Positions 1-8,490 of a DNA stretch of 34,844 bases are shown here, in pieces. The notes under the pieces were generated by a model. It searched no databases. It was not told where the DNA came from and was given only the letters and a program-made list of their open reading frames with translations. A program made the position numbers and the translations under genes. Within the stretch, counting starts at the first letter, position 1. Each line of letters opens with the position of its first letter. This DNA is from Pseudomonadota bacterium (GTDB taxonomy: Bacteria; Pseudomonadota; Gammaproteobacteria; Steroidobacterales; JBCBZW01): NCBI GenBank assembly GCA_039193195.1, contig JBCCWS010000055.1, positions 1 to 34,844 of the forward strand. The letters run 5' to 3'.

Positions 1-154
1 CTGCATGAGCGACCCCAACACTCGGAAAACGCCGGCCTCAACCCTGAGAACGCCTCACAGGCACTCGCTCAGCTGCGGTCAACGCCCTACGATCTCATCT
101 CAGGGGCTCAACGCCACACCTCATGAATAAAGCAGGCTAGACCGCTCGAGCGGC

Positions 155-183
155 GGTGCTGGCGCCCTCAGCGCGCCAGCACC
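155..183 (-). terminator. Hairpin over the stop codon of the histidine kinase gene, candidate terminator
   Basis: A perfect 11-bp inverted repeat (155-165 pairs with 173-183) has a 7-nt loop containing the minus-strand stop codon (168-170). On the minus strand it is followed by a second palindrome (ccgctcgagcgg, 142-153) and then a short T-rich run (tttatt, about 124-131). This fits a factor-independent terminator for the two-component operon, though the T-run is short and displaced from the stem. Confidence 0.45.
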
Positions 184-1553
184 ATCACAGCCTCCAGACC
201 GCCGCCGTCGCGATTGCGCAGCACCACACTCCCGCCGTGGGCGCGCGCCGTATCACGCGCCACGCTGAGCCCCAAGCCCGCGCCGCCGGTCGCTCGCGAG
301 CGCGACGCCTCCCCGCGCTGAAAGGGCTCCAGCAAGCGCTCGGCATCATCGGAATCGATGCCGGGCCCGCGGTCTGCCACCGTCAGCGTCACCTCAGTGG
401 GGGTGCACGCGAGGGATACGTCTGCGCCCTCGCCGTAGCTTTGGGCGTTATCGATCAGATTGCAGAGCGCGCGGCGCAAGGACAGGGGCTCCCCCTGGAC
501 GGTGCACTCGGCCGGCGCATCGGCGAGCCGGGCCGGCGCGCGCAAGGCGGCTTCATCCACCGCCGCGCGCACGAGCGCCAGCAGATCCACCGACTCCTTC
601 GCCCGCACGCCCGCCGCCCCGCGGGTGTAGGCCAGCACGTCGCCGATCATGCGATCCATGCGGGCGATCTCCTCCGCCATGCGCATTCGATCGGGCTCCG
701 GCGCCGTCTCCGCGCGCACGCGAAGGGTAGTCAATGGTGTTCTTAAGTCGTGGGCCATCGCCGCCACCACGCGCTCGCGATCACTGGCCTGGGCGCGCAG
801 GCGGGCGCGCATGGCGTCCAGGGCCTCGGCCGCAGCGCGCGCTTCCGCAGGACCTTGCAGGGCGGTCGGGCGATCATCCGACAGATCGATGTTCGCGGCC
901 GCTTGGGCCAACGCCCGCATGGGTTGGCTCAGGCGCCTCGCCACCCACCAGGCGACCGGCACGAGGGCCAGCAACACCAGGGCGAAGGCGGCGATCATGC
1001 GCACGCGCCACCCCACGAACAGCGGCCGCACGGGATCGACGATCGCCCACGCCCCATCCTCGCCCAGCGCCGCCGCCCGGTAGGCCGGTAGCTTGACCGC
1101 CGGCGACACTAAGGCAGCGAGGACACCTTCGGTCAGCGCCGCCTGGTCGGGCGAGAGGAGCATCGGATCGTTGGCGTAGGTCTGAGCCTCGCCGTCGGCG
1201 ATCACCTGGAGCTTGATCTCGAAGTCGTCGCGGTGCCGCTCGAGCCAGACGACGCGACAGCGCTCGGCCGGCACACCGAGGAGCTCGGCGAGGGCCAGCT
1301 CCATCAGCGGTGATCGTTGGCCGCTGGGCGGCCCTGACGCCGTCCGCCGGCGTAGATCCACGGGGGTTGTGAGCGCACCGTCGCGGAGCAAGTCCGCCAC
1401 GGTGGTCAGGCTCGCGTGGGCGGCCGTCGGCGTGGGCGTCGTCAACACGATGACGAAGCCAACGATCTGCACCACCAACGCCGTGGCCAGTATCACGCTG
1501 AGAACGGCGACGAACGCCGATCTTCCGCGAGGTGTGACGGCTGGCGCGCTCAC
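168..1553 (-). CDS. Two-component sensor histidine kinase (HAMP, HisKA, HATPase_c)
   Basis: A 461-residue inner-membrane sensor kinase expected to autophosphorylate and pass phosphate to the response regulator encoded just upstream. Predicted transmembrane segments lie at about residues 13-38 and 184-204, enclosing a periplasmic sensor region of roughly 145 residues. A HAMP-like linker follows. The dimerisation helix carries the phospho-acceptor in AHDLRTPL (His268). The ATPase domain shows an N-box (LCNLIDNA, about 363-370), a G1 box (DRGPGID, 394-400) and a G2 box (GGAGLGLS, 423-430). The ATG overlaps the regulator stop codon as ATGA, so the two are translationally coupled. The periplasmic ligand cannot be told from sequence. 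The neighbouring divergent subtilase is a possible regulon member, but nothing proves it. Confidence 0.93.
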   Translation of the reverse strand: MSAPAVTPRGRSAFVAVLSVILATALVVQIVGFVIVLTTPTPTAAHASLTTVADLLRDGALTTPVDLRRRTASGPPSGQRSPLMELALAELLGVPAERCRVVWLERHRDDFEIKLQVIADGEAQTYANDPMLLSPDQAALTEGVLAALVSPAVKLPAYRAAALGEDGAWAIVDPVRPLFVGWRVRMIAAFALVLLALVPVAWWVARRLSQPMRALAQAAANIDLSDDRPTALQGPAEARAAAEALDAMRARLRAQASDRERVVAAMAHDLRTPLTTLRVRAETAPEPDRMRMAEEIARMDRMIGDVLAYTRGAAGVRAKESVDLLALVRAAVDEAALRAPARLADAPAECTVQGEPLSLRRALCNLIDNAQSYGEGADVSLACTPTEVTLTVADRGPGIDSDDAERLLEPFQRGEASRSRATGGAGLGLSVARDTARAHGGSVVLRNRDGGGLEAVMVLAR

Positions 1554-2248
1554 CTGCCTTCTACCTTCGCGGTGAACCGGTAGCCCTCGCCGCGCACGGT
1601 CTCGATCAGACGCGTGCCATCGGGTTTCAGCTTCGCCCGCAAGCGGGAGACGGCGAGATCGATGGCGCGATCGAAACCTTCGGCGTCCCGGCCTCGGGCC
1701 AGATCGAGCAGTTGGTCGCGGGTGAGCAAACGTTGTGGCCGCTCGAGGAACGCCATCAACACCGCAAGCTCACCGGCGGTGAGGGTCGTGCGCTCGCCTG
1801 ACGGGCTGAGCAAGTGGCGCGCATCACGGTCCACGGTCCACCCGGCGAAGGTGAAGGACCCACCCTCGGGCGGGCTGTCGGCACTTTCGCGCTCCGTTAG
1901 GCGCAACAGGGCGCGAACGCGGGCGAGCAGCTCGCGCGGTTCGAAGGGCTTCGCCAGATAGTCCGAGGCGCCGATTTCCAGGCCCACGATGCGATCGGTG
2001 GTCTCGCCCAGGGCCGAGAGCATCAGGATCGGCGGGCCCTCCGGTCCCAGCCGTCGACACACGGAGAGACCGTCCTCCCCCGGCATCATCAGGTCGAGGA
2101 TGATCAGGTCGGCCGGCGCCTCGGCGAGCAGGGCGTCGAGGCCCGACGCGTCCTCGGCGGCGCGCACGGTCAAACCGTGGCGCGTCAGGTACTCCCCGAC
2201 CGCATCGCGGATCCCGCGATCGTCGTCAACGATCACTACTTGCTTCAT
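1550..2248 (-). CDS. OmpR/PhoB-family response regulator
   Basis: A 232-residue DNA-binding response regulator, the partner of the kinase encoded immediately downstream. The receiver domain (about residues 1-115) has the acidic pocket Asp8-Asp10, the phospho-acceptor Asp52 (ILDLMMPG), Ser78 at the switch position and Lys100 (LAKPFEP). The C-terminal winged-helix domain (about 130-230) ends in ETVRGEGYRF, typical of OmpR-type effector domains. The start gives the usual N-terminus MKQVVIVDDD. It is the first gene of a two-gene operon and diverges from the secreted protease gene. The target genes are unknown. Confidence 0.94.
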   Translation of the reverse strand: MKQVVIVDDDRGIRDAVGEYLTRHGLTVRAAEDASGLDALLAEAPADLIILDLMMPGEDGLSVCRRLGPEGPPILMLSALGETTDRIVGLEIGASDYLAKPFEPRELLARVRALLRLTERESADSPPEGGSFTFAGWTVDRDARHLLSPSGERTTLTAGELAVLMAFLERPQRLLTRDQLLDLARGRDAEGFDRAIDLAVSRLRAKLKPDGTRLIETVRGEGYRFTAKVEGR

Positions 2249-2424
2249 AGGGTTGGCGTTGTACCGCGCGAAGGTATCTCGATTGTGTCCGACCCTGTGG
2301 CTGCGGATACACCCGGGACATCACCGAGACAGGGTCGGCCTCGACACTGCGAGTGAAATCCGGCGGCCGCACCAGCGACTGCCGGATCAGCTTGCTAATG
2401 CCACCCACTCGAGAGGACCGAACT
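2249..2424. promoter_or_regulatory. Divergent intergenic region, two-component operon versus subtilase
   Basis: This 176-bp gap separates the divergent starts of the response regulator (2248, minus) and the secreted protease (2425, plus) and must hold both promoters. The protease start has an upstream GAGAGG ribosome-binding site (about 2411-2416). I see no convincing sigma-70 boxes or tandem operator repeats. Confidence 0.4.
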
Positions 2425-4329
2425 ATGTCAGACCCGATCGTCACCATGCACCCGCTCCAGCGAGCGCTCGCCATCGCCGCCCTGTGCGCCCTGCCCCTCG
2501 CCTCGATCGCGGCTGACGCGCGCACGAAGGTGACCAGCGCCGCGGACCTGCCGCGCACGGAGTTTGCCCTCGACGCCGCCCCCAGCCTGCTGGCCCTCGA
2601 TCGCGGCGTCGCCTTCGACACCCTCCGCGACGCACTGGAGCAAGACGTGCAGCGCGTGCTCGACCAGCACGACATCGCCGACGCCGGCACCCGTCGCAAC
2701 CTCCTGGGTCACCTGCGACGAATCGCCATCCTGGAGGGTCGCTTCGACGATGCCCTGGCACTCATCGGGCAGATTCGCGCCCTAGAAGATAAGGACGCGG
2801 CCCGCGAGACCGCGGGCTTCATCCCAAGCGCCTACATCGAAGCCGCCAAGGCAGCCGGCACGACGGATGCCAGCGAACAGCACCTACAGGATGCCTTCGC
2901 CAAGGCCCTGAATGCACGCCTCAACGCCATGGACCTCAGCCTCGCCCAGGACACGCTGCGCCAGGTGAAGAGCTCCTTCGACGTGCTCACCCCCGCCCTC
3001 CTGCGCGGCTCCCTCGAGGGCTCCTACGACCTGCGCGCCGCGCAAGCGGACATGACCGTCGACCGCGACTTCGCCGCCCAGATCCTCGCCGTGAGCGAAA
3101 CCGCCCTTTACCTGCCCTTGGGCACGGTGATCGCCGAGGCGATCGGCGAACGCCTCGCCGCCGCTCAAGTTAGCAAGGTCGATCGGTGGAGCGAGCGCCA
3201 GGTCGCCCTCGCGTCATCCCCCTCGCTCACGCCCGTGACCGTGGGCATCTGGGACAGCGGCACGGACATGTCCCTGTTCCAGAACCGTTGGGTGAACCCC
3301 AACGAGACGCGCAACGGCCGCGACGACGACGGCAACGGTTTCATCGACGACATCCACGGCGTGGCCTACGACACGGACTATCTACCGTCCACGGGCGCCC
3401 TGCGCCCCATGCCCGAGGGCGATCTGCAGTCCATGGACAGCCTGATCGGCTTCGTGAAGGGCCGCTTCGACATCCTCGCTGGCATCGACAGCGAGGACGC
3501 CAGCGCCTATCGCCAGGCCATGACGTCGCTAACCGCCGAGCAAGTCGCTCCCTTCCAGCTGCAGATGGGCCGCATCGGCCTCTACCTCCACGGCACCGCC
3601 ACCGCGTACACGGCGCAAATGGACAACCCCGCCGCCGTTCTCACCTACTCGCGCTTCGACGCCAAGGTGCAGGCCACCCCAGCGCCCTTCGATGAGGCCT
3701 TCGCGGCGAACGTCGTCGAGCACCTGAAGTCGACGGTCGCGCACTTCCAACGCGCGGGCGTCAAGGTGGCCAACCTGAGCTGGCGCATCTCTACGCCGAT
3801 GATCGAGCGCACGTTGGAGGCGGCCGAGCCGGACGAGGAGACGCGTCGCGACCGCGCCAGCGCCATCTTCGCCACCATGAACGCGGCGGCCATCGAAGCC
3901 TTCCAGTCGGCGCCGGAGATCCTCTTCGTGGCGGGCGCCGGCAACGAAGATGAGAACGTCAACTTCGTGAAGAGTTTTCCGGCGGGCATCGACCTGCCGA
4001 ACGTGATGACCGTGGGCGCCGTCGACGTGGCGCTGGAGCCGGCCCACTTCACCAGCTACGGCGAGTCGATCGATGTCTACGCCAACGGCAAGAACGTGCC
4101 GACGGTGGCGCCGGGCGGTTCGGAATTGCTGCTCTCTGGCACGTCGCTGGCGGCGCCGCAGGTGACTAACCTCGCCGCTAAGCTGTGGGCGATGGCGCCT
4201 GAGGCTGGCGTCGCTCAGATTCGCCGCCTGATCGAGGGCACGGCGAGCGAGGAGAAGGATGGCTTGAAGGTGATCGACCCGCAGGGAGCCGTTGAGGCCC
4301 TGCAGGCGCGGTTCAGTCAGGCGCGCTAG
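2425..4329 (+). CDS. Secreted S8 (subtilisin-like) serine protease
   Basis: A 634-residue exported serine endopeptidase. I chose the ATG at 2425 because a purine-rich GAGAGG site lies 8-9 nt upstream and the product then begins with a signal peptide ending near LASIAADA. A helical N-terminal region of about 200 residues (possible propeptide or chaperone domain) precedes the S8 domain. The triad is visible: Asp277 (GIWDSGTD), His389 (LYLHGTAT) and Ser574 (LLSGTSLAAPQV), with the oxyanion Asn507 (AGAGNEDE). The Asp-to-His spacing is long because of an insertion containing a calcium-site-like acidic run (GRDDDGNGFIDD). The gene is monocistronic, diverges from the two-component operon and is followed by a strong stem-loop. 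The physiological substrate is unknown. Confidence 0.93.
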   Translation: MSDPIVTMHPLQRALAIAALCALPLASIAADARTKVTSAADLPRTEFALDAAPSLLALDRGVAFDTLRDALEQDVQRVLDQHDIADAGTRRNLLGHLRRIAILEGRFDDALALIGQIRALEDKDAARETAGFIPSAYIEAAKAAGTTDASEQHLQDAFAKALNARLNAMDLSLAQDTLRQVKSSFDVLTPALLRGSLEGSYDLRAAQADMTVDRDFAAQILAVSETALYLPLGTVIAEAIGERLAAAQVSKVDRWSERQVALASSPSLTPVTVGIWDSGTDMSLFQNRWVNPNETRNGRDDDGNGFIDDIHGVAYDTDYLPSTGALRPMPEGDLQSMDSLIGFVKGRFDILAGIDSEDASAYRQAMTSLTAEQVAPFQLQMGRIGLYLHGTATAYTAQMDNPAAVLTYSRFDAKVQATPAPFDEAFAANVVEHLKSTVAHFQRAGVKVANLSWRISTPMIERTLEAAEPDEETRRDRASAIFATMNAAAIEAFQSAPEILFVAGAGNEDENVNFVKSFPAGIDLPNVMTVGAVDVALEPAHFTSYGESIDVYANGKNVPTVAPGGSELLLSGTSLAAPQVTNLAAKLWAMAPEAGVAQIRRLIEGTASEEKDGLKVIDPQGAVEALQARFSQAR

Positions 4330-4345
4330 GGCTCGGAGCCGACCG

Positions 4346-4379
4346 GGTTCGGATGTGCCGGCGCGGGCGCATCCGAACC
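4346..4379 (+). terminator. Stem-loop after the subtilase gene
   Basis: A 14-bp stem with one G-T pair (4346-4359 with 4366-4379) and a 6-nt loop begins 16 nt after the subtilase stop codon. No T-run follows, so it may act with Rho or as an mRNA 3'-end stabiliser rather than as a classical intrinsic terminator. Confidence 0.5.
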
Positions 4380-4594
4380 ACCCGATGAGCGATGACTCGC
4401 TCAGTCCGTGGGTACGCGGCGGGACCCCGAGTACGCCAGCGCGCCGCCCCCCTCCCGGTCTGCCTCGTACCGACGATCGTCAATTCGCAGCGTACGGGCT
4501 AGGCCTCAAGGCGCGCATCCAGCAGCCCTTCGCCGGTTTACCAAGCGGCCCACTAGCAATCACTCCCCAACCCTCAACCTACGGCGCAGCGACA

Positions 4595-4936
4595 CTGGCA
4601 TCGCCGGCACCACGCCGACCTCAACTCCCCGCAGTAGCAGCGAGCTTGCTGTTAATCAGCGCCGCCGCGTTCGCAGGCGAGTTTCCAGCCGTGTTCGAGC
4701 TGGCCAGGTTGCCAACGGGTGATGGCAGCGAAGGGGTGAATCTCGCAACCCGCGCGCCTGGTGCCGCCAAGGTCGTGTCCGGCATCGGCGACATCAACGG
4801 CGATGGCATCGACGACATACTCATCGGCGCCGAGCGCGCTGACCCTGGCGGACGCCTAGTGTCCTTAGGTCGCCAACTCGCCCCCATGTCTAAGGCCTAC
4901 CAGTGCCGAGACTCGACGAAGAACTCCAAAGAGTAA
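4595..4936 (+). pseudogene. Truncated FG-GAP/integrin-alpha-like secreted protein remnant
   Basis: The frame encodes a signal-peptide-like stretch (AVAASLLLISAAAFAGEF) followed by one FG-GAP calcium-binding-type repeat (GDINGDGIDDILIGA). It then leaves the family pattern at about 4850 and stops at 4936. FG-GAP proteins normally carry many such repeats and run for hundreds of residues, so this looks like the 5' end of a decayed gene. No ATG or GTG with a ribosome-binding site lies just ahead of the signal sequence. The nearest in-frame ATG (4385) would add about 70 residues of unconvincing sequence, and an in-frame CTG occurs at 4595. The rest of 4380-4594 holds nothing I recognise. Confidence 0.5.
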
Positions 4937-5094
4937 GCTCGGCCCAAGAGGGTTGGCGCTCTCGCGGCCAGCACCGCCGCGGCTGGTGGATAGCCGTGGC
5001 GGCGATCTACCTCGTCATCGCAGTATTCGGCCCCCCTTGGCTGTTCACCGAAGGCGTGATTCCCCAGCTGCTGATTGACCCGCCGGCAGGTTGA
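4903..5094 (+). CDS. Possible small single-pass membrane protein
   Basis: A 63-residue frame with a GTG start. A basic, polar N-terminal half is followed by one clear hydrophobic segment (WWIAVAAIYLVIAVFG, about residues 28-43). It overlaps the end of the FG-GAP remnant in another frame and has no evident ribosome-binding site. It matches no family I know and could equally be a fragment of a decayed gene. Confidence 0.28.
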   Translation: MPRLDEELQRVSSAQEGWRSRGQHRRGWWIAVAAIYLVIAVFGPPWLFTEGVIPQLLIDPPAG

Positions 5095-5130
5095 TCAGCC
5101 TCATAGGATCGGACTCGCTTCGCGAACGTG

Positions 5131-7755
5131 CTATGGGTCGTCGATGGCGCAACCCAATTGCCGATCCCTGCTCTCGGATCGCGCTCGCCCCAGATCGGCC
5201 TGCGCTCGCTGAACTCGCCAACCCGGTGTCCCAGAGATCATCTCCAGTATTGCGACCGCTTGCTGCAGTGTACCCACGGCCTCCCCAGCGCGCCCCTGGC
5301 GCAGCCACACCCCCGCGAGCACCGAGTCTGCAATCGCCACCCACCGGTGCCCCTCAGGCAACTGCGCACGCGCACAGGTAGATCCAGCCTGGGCGTGGGC
5401 CTCCGCCCCTGCCAGGTCGCCCTCGTCCATGAGCGCCATCGCCAAACTCGCCCGCACAATGCAGTAGTGCACCACCTGCTGAAGCTTCGTCTGCTCCAGG
5501 ATCTCAAGCGCCTCCGCCAGGTGCCCTCGCGCTGCACCTGCCTGCTGCTGACGTAGCTCGAGAGACCCCAGGTTCAACAGGACGAAAGCGACATCCGGGT
5601 GCGCCGCACCGAGCAACCCGCGTAACCTTCCGACAGCATCACGCAAGGCGCCGCCGGCGGCGTCGAGTTCATCCTGGGCAGCGAGCGCCGCTCCAAGGTT
5701 CGACAACACCGCCCCCACATGATGGTGATTGCGCTCGCCATAGATCACCTCGTGCATGGCGAGCGCATCGCGAAGGTAGGCTTCGGCGGTGGCGTGGTCA
5801 CCGAGGTTGTTGGCGGTGGCGCCAAGATTGGAGAGCAACAGCATCGTGTCGCGGTGAATGTCCTGACCGAGCGCACGGCGCAGCACCAACGCATCCTCGA
5901 ATGCGGCGCGCGCCTCCTCGTAGTGACCTAGCCGACGATGGGCAGAGCCTACCGCCGTGAGCGTCTCCGCAAGAGAATCATGCGCCGGCGGCAGGTGGCG
6001 ACGCTTCAGCACCAGCGCCTGCTCGAGCACCTCCAGAGCCGGCTCGAGGCTGCCAAGTTGTAGGTGCGTCACGCCAAGGTTGTGCAGATTGATGGCGTAC
6101 GCCGCACTCTCGCGACCGAACAGGTGCTCGTTGAGGGCCAACGCTTCGCGATGGCTGGCGAGAGCGTCCTCGTAGCGGCCGCTCCCGAACTCCGCGAGGC
6201 CGAGCAGGCGAACGCTCTCGGCGTAGGCGGCATCGTCTGGCTCGAGTTCGCGACGCACGCTCACGGCCTCGGTGGCGATCTCACGGGCCCGCCCGTAGAG
6301 CGCCAAACTGCGGTACACCTGCCCAATCGCATCGAGCAGCGTGGCCTGCGTGCTCGGCTGGTCGGCGAGCCGCTGCAGGACCCGAGTCGCACCGGTCTCG
6401 AACACCTCGGCGGCGGTGATCGAGGCCCCGCGCGTGGCGGAAGGGTCCGCCTCCTCGAAGATGTCTATGAGCAGCTCCGTCACCGCCTGGGCCCTTGCCG
6501 AGTCCGCTGCCGCACTCGCCTCGGCGAGCTGTGCAGCGCGCGTCGCCCGCAGCGCGTTGCGATGCTCCTGCAGCAGTGACACGGTCGCCACCACAGCGGT
6601 TAGTACGAATGCACCCGCCACGAGAAAGGCACGACGATGGCTCGCAACGGTCCTACTCAGGCCGTAGGCGAGCGAAGGGGGACGTGCACTCACGGCACGC
6701 CGCGCCAAGTGGCGGTTGATGTCCTGCGCGAGCGCCGCGACCGTGGCGTAGCGCAGGTCCGGGTCATGGGCCGTAGCGCGGAGCACGATGCAATCGAGAT
6801 CCCCGGTCACCTGGCGGATCAGCCGCGCCCGGTTCTCCAACCCGCGTTCGCTGGCACGCGCGGCCAACTCCTGGGGCGCTAGCTGACGCAAACGATCACT
6901 CGCCTGCCCCACCGCACCTTCCCGCGGAAGGGGACCGGTTAGCAGCTCCAGCAACAGTATGCCCAGCGAATACACGTCGCTGGCCACGGTCAGCGCGTAC
7001 GCGCCGGCGGCTTGCTCAGGACTCCAATAGGGCGGCGTGCCGCTCACCCAGGGATCGCTGACGCTCGACGAGGTGCTGCCTACGCTGCGGGAAATGCCAA
7101 AGTCGATGAGCTTCGGGCAGGGTTGACCATCACTGCGCGAGACCAGCACGTTGCTCGGCTTGATATCACGATGGAGCACCCCACGCCGATGGGCGTGGGT
7201 CACCCCAGCACACACATCCAAGAACAACCGCAAGCGCGCGGGGATCGCCAAGCGCTCGCCATCGCAGAAGACATCGATCGACGGCCCCTCCACATACTCC
7301 ATGGCGATGTAGGGCACCGCGCTGTCCTCAACGCTCGCCTCGTGGATGACCGCAACGTTGCGATGGGCAGTCGTGGCCTGGAGCACCGGCTCGGGCTGGA
7401 GCAAGTGGCGCGTCGTCTCCGCGCCCAGGGGCGCGAGCAGCTTGACCGCCACCAGACGTTCCGTCTCGTGCTGCATGGCGAGGTACACCCGCGCTTGCCC
7501 GCCCTTACCCAGGGGACGCAGGAGATCGTAGCGCTCGAGGGTCGGCAGGGTGTCGTGCTGCGCACACTCGAACGGACCTAACGACGGAAAGCGAACAGCG
7601 GCATCGTGCCGCGCAGCGAGCAAGCGCGACAACTCCTCGCGCAGCGCCGGCGTATCGCAATGCGCATCCAGAAACGGGCCCAGCGCATCGTCGTCGAGGC
7701 TAGCCGCTCGTACGAACAGATCACATAGGTGATCCGTTCGCGTATCGTCGCTCAT
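5131..7755 (-). CDS. Transmembrane Ser/Thr protein kinase with C-terminal TPR-like repeats
   Basis: An 874-residue receptor-like Hanks-type kinase. The start at 7755 is preferred over an upstream in-frame start because it overlaps the sigma-factor stop codon as ATGA and gives a typical N-terminus (MSDDTRT). An acidic/helical N-terminal region precedes the kinase domain (about 75-350). This has a glycine loop (LGKGGQARVYLA), ATP-binding Lys105, HRDIKPSN (His195-Asp197) and DFG (Asp218-Gly220), so it should be active. A transmembrane helix lies at about 375-394. Beyond it are many tetratricopeptide/Kinesin-light-chain-like repeats (for example the LHNLGVTHLQLG and LSNLGATANNLG units), presumably a protein-binding platform. 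It forms an operon with the sigma factor immediately upstream and resembles the second pair at 28.0-31.0 kb in design. It may control the sigma factor or secreted-protein expression, but that is inferred from context only. Confidence 0.9.
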   Translation of the reverse strand: MSDDTRTDHLCDLFVRAASLDDDALGPFLDAHCDTPALREELSRLLAARHDAAVRFPSLGPFECAQHDTLPTLERYDLLRPLGKGGQARVYLAMQHETERLVAVKLLAPLGAETTRHLLQPEPVLQATTAHRNVAVIHEASVEDSAVPYIAMEYVEGPSIDVFCDGERLAIPARLRLFLDVCAGVTHAHRRGVLHRDIKPSNVLVSRSDGQPCPKLIDFGISRSVGSTSSSVSDPWVSGTPPYWSPEQAAGAYALTVASDVYSLGILLLELLTGPLPREGAVGQASDRLRQLAPQELAARASERGLENRARLIRQVTGDLDCIVLRATAHDPDLRYATVAALAQDINRHLARRAVSARPPSLAYGLSRTVASHRRAFLVAGAFVLTAVVATVSLLQEHRNALRATRAAQLAEASAAADSARAQAVTELLIDIFEEADPSATRGASITAAEVFETGATRVLQRLADQPSTQATLLDAIGQVYRSLALYGRAREIATEAVSVRRELEPDDAAYAESVRLLGLAEFGSGRYEDALASHREALALNEHLFGRESAAYAINLHNLGVTHLQLGSLEPALEVLEQALVLKRRHLPPAHDSLAETLTAVGSAHRRLGHYEEARAAFEDALVLRRALGQDIHRDTMLLLSNLGATANNLGDHATAEAYLRDALAMHEVIYGERNHHHVGAVLSNLGAALAAQDELDAAGGALRDAVGRLRGLLGAAHPDVAFVLLNLGSLELRQQQAGAARGHLAEALEILEQTKLQQVVHYCIVRASLAMALMDEGDLAGAEAHAQAGSTCARAQLPEGHRWVAIADSVLAGVWLRQGRAGEAVGTLQQAVAILEMISGTPGWRVQRAQADLGRARSESRDRQLGCAIDDP

Positions 7756-8291
7756 AGCACCGAGGCAGAAAGCCTGTCGGCCACCCAAGCACGACCCGCC
7801 TCCCAGCGGGTATTCACCGTGCGCTGACTGATGCCGAGCGCCTCCGCGCACTCGCGCACATTCAAGCCGCCGAGCGCGCGCAGCTCGAACACGGCCGCAA
7901 GCTTGGGGCGCACCTCATCGAGCTGCTGCAGCACCTCGCACAGCTCCAGGAGGCTTAGCGGTGGTGAGCGTTCGCAGCCGTGGGCCTCATCGAGGGTTAC
8001 GCGCAGACCGTAGTCACGGCGTTGACTGGCCGTTCGACGCGCATAATCGATCAGCGTGTGGCGCATGGCGCGCACGGCCGTGCGCACGTAGTGGAGAGGC
8101 GAGGCGTAGCGACGCGCCTCGTCTTGCGCCAGCTTGATGAAGGCCTCGTGCACCAGGGCGGTGGCGCGCAGCGTGTGCCCCTCGCGCTCGGCTCGCATCA
8201 GGCGGCTGGCGATGCGCCGCAGCTCTTCGTAGCTCATCGCCGCCAGCGCTGCGGCGGCCGCCTCTTCAGGGCCCTTCGAACCGTCGGCCAT
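7752..8291 (-). CDS. ECF-like RNA polymerase sigma factor
   Basis: A 179-residue sigma factor of the ECF/SigJ-like kind often found beside Ser/Thr kinases. I chose the ATG at 8291 because a strong GGAGG (complement of 8297-8301) sits 5 nt upstream; a longer in-frame start at 8357 lacks this. Region 2 includes ATALVHEAFIKLA and the YVRTAVRAMRHTLIDYARR helix. Region 4 is the C-terminal helix-turn-helix (NVRECAEALGISQRTVNTRW). The stop overlaps the kinase start as ATGA, so the two are translationally coupled. I see no anti-sigma factor gene, so kinase-dependent control is plausible, as proposed for other sigma/kinase pairs. Confidence 0.88.
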   Translation of the reverse strand: MADGSKGPEEAAAAALAAMSYEELRRIASRLMRAEREGHTLRATALVHEAFIKLAQDEARRYASPLHYVRTAVRAMRHTLIDYARRTASQRRDYGLRVTLDEAHGCERSPPLSLLELCEVLQQLDEVRPKLAAVFELRALGGLNVRECAEALGISQRTVNTRWEAGRAWVADRLSASVL

Positions 8292-8490
8292 CCTTACCTC
8301 CGGGCTATCAGCACCTGCATGAGCCCCATCATTCACCTCGCCTGACGTCGCAATCAAGTCCCGGGGGACTGATGCGTCGCACCAGTGCTAACAAGCAAAT
8401 TGCTTGCGCGATTCATCGGCGTTCTACGCAGAGAAGGAGTAGGGGAGGAGCGCCTCACCACCTTAGAGCGAGTTTAAGGAGAAGGATGTG

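Noticed and set aside
7756-7851. Upstream extension of the first kinase
   Set aside because: It lies wholly inside the sigma-factor gene, and the ATGA overlap at 7752-7755 gives a far better start.
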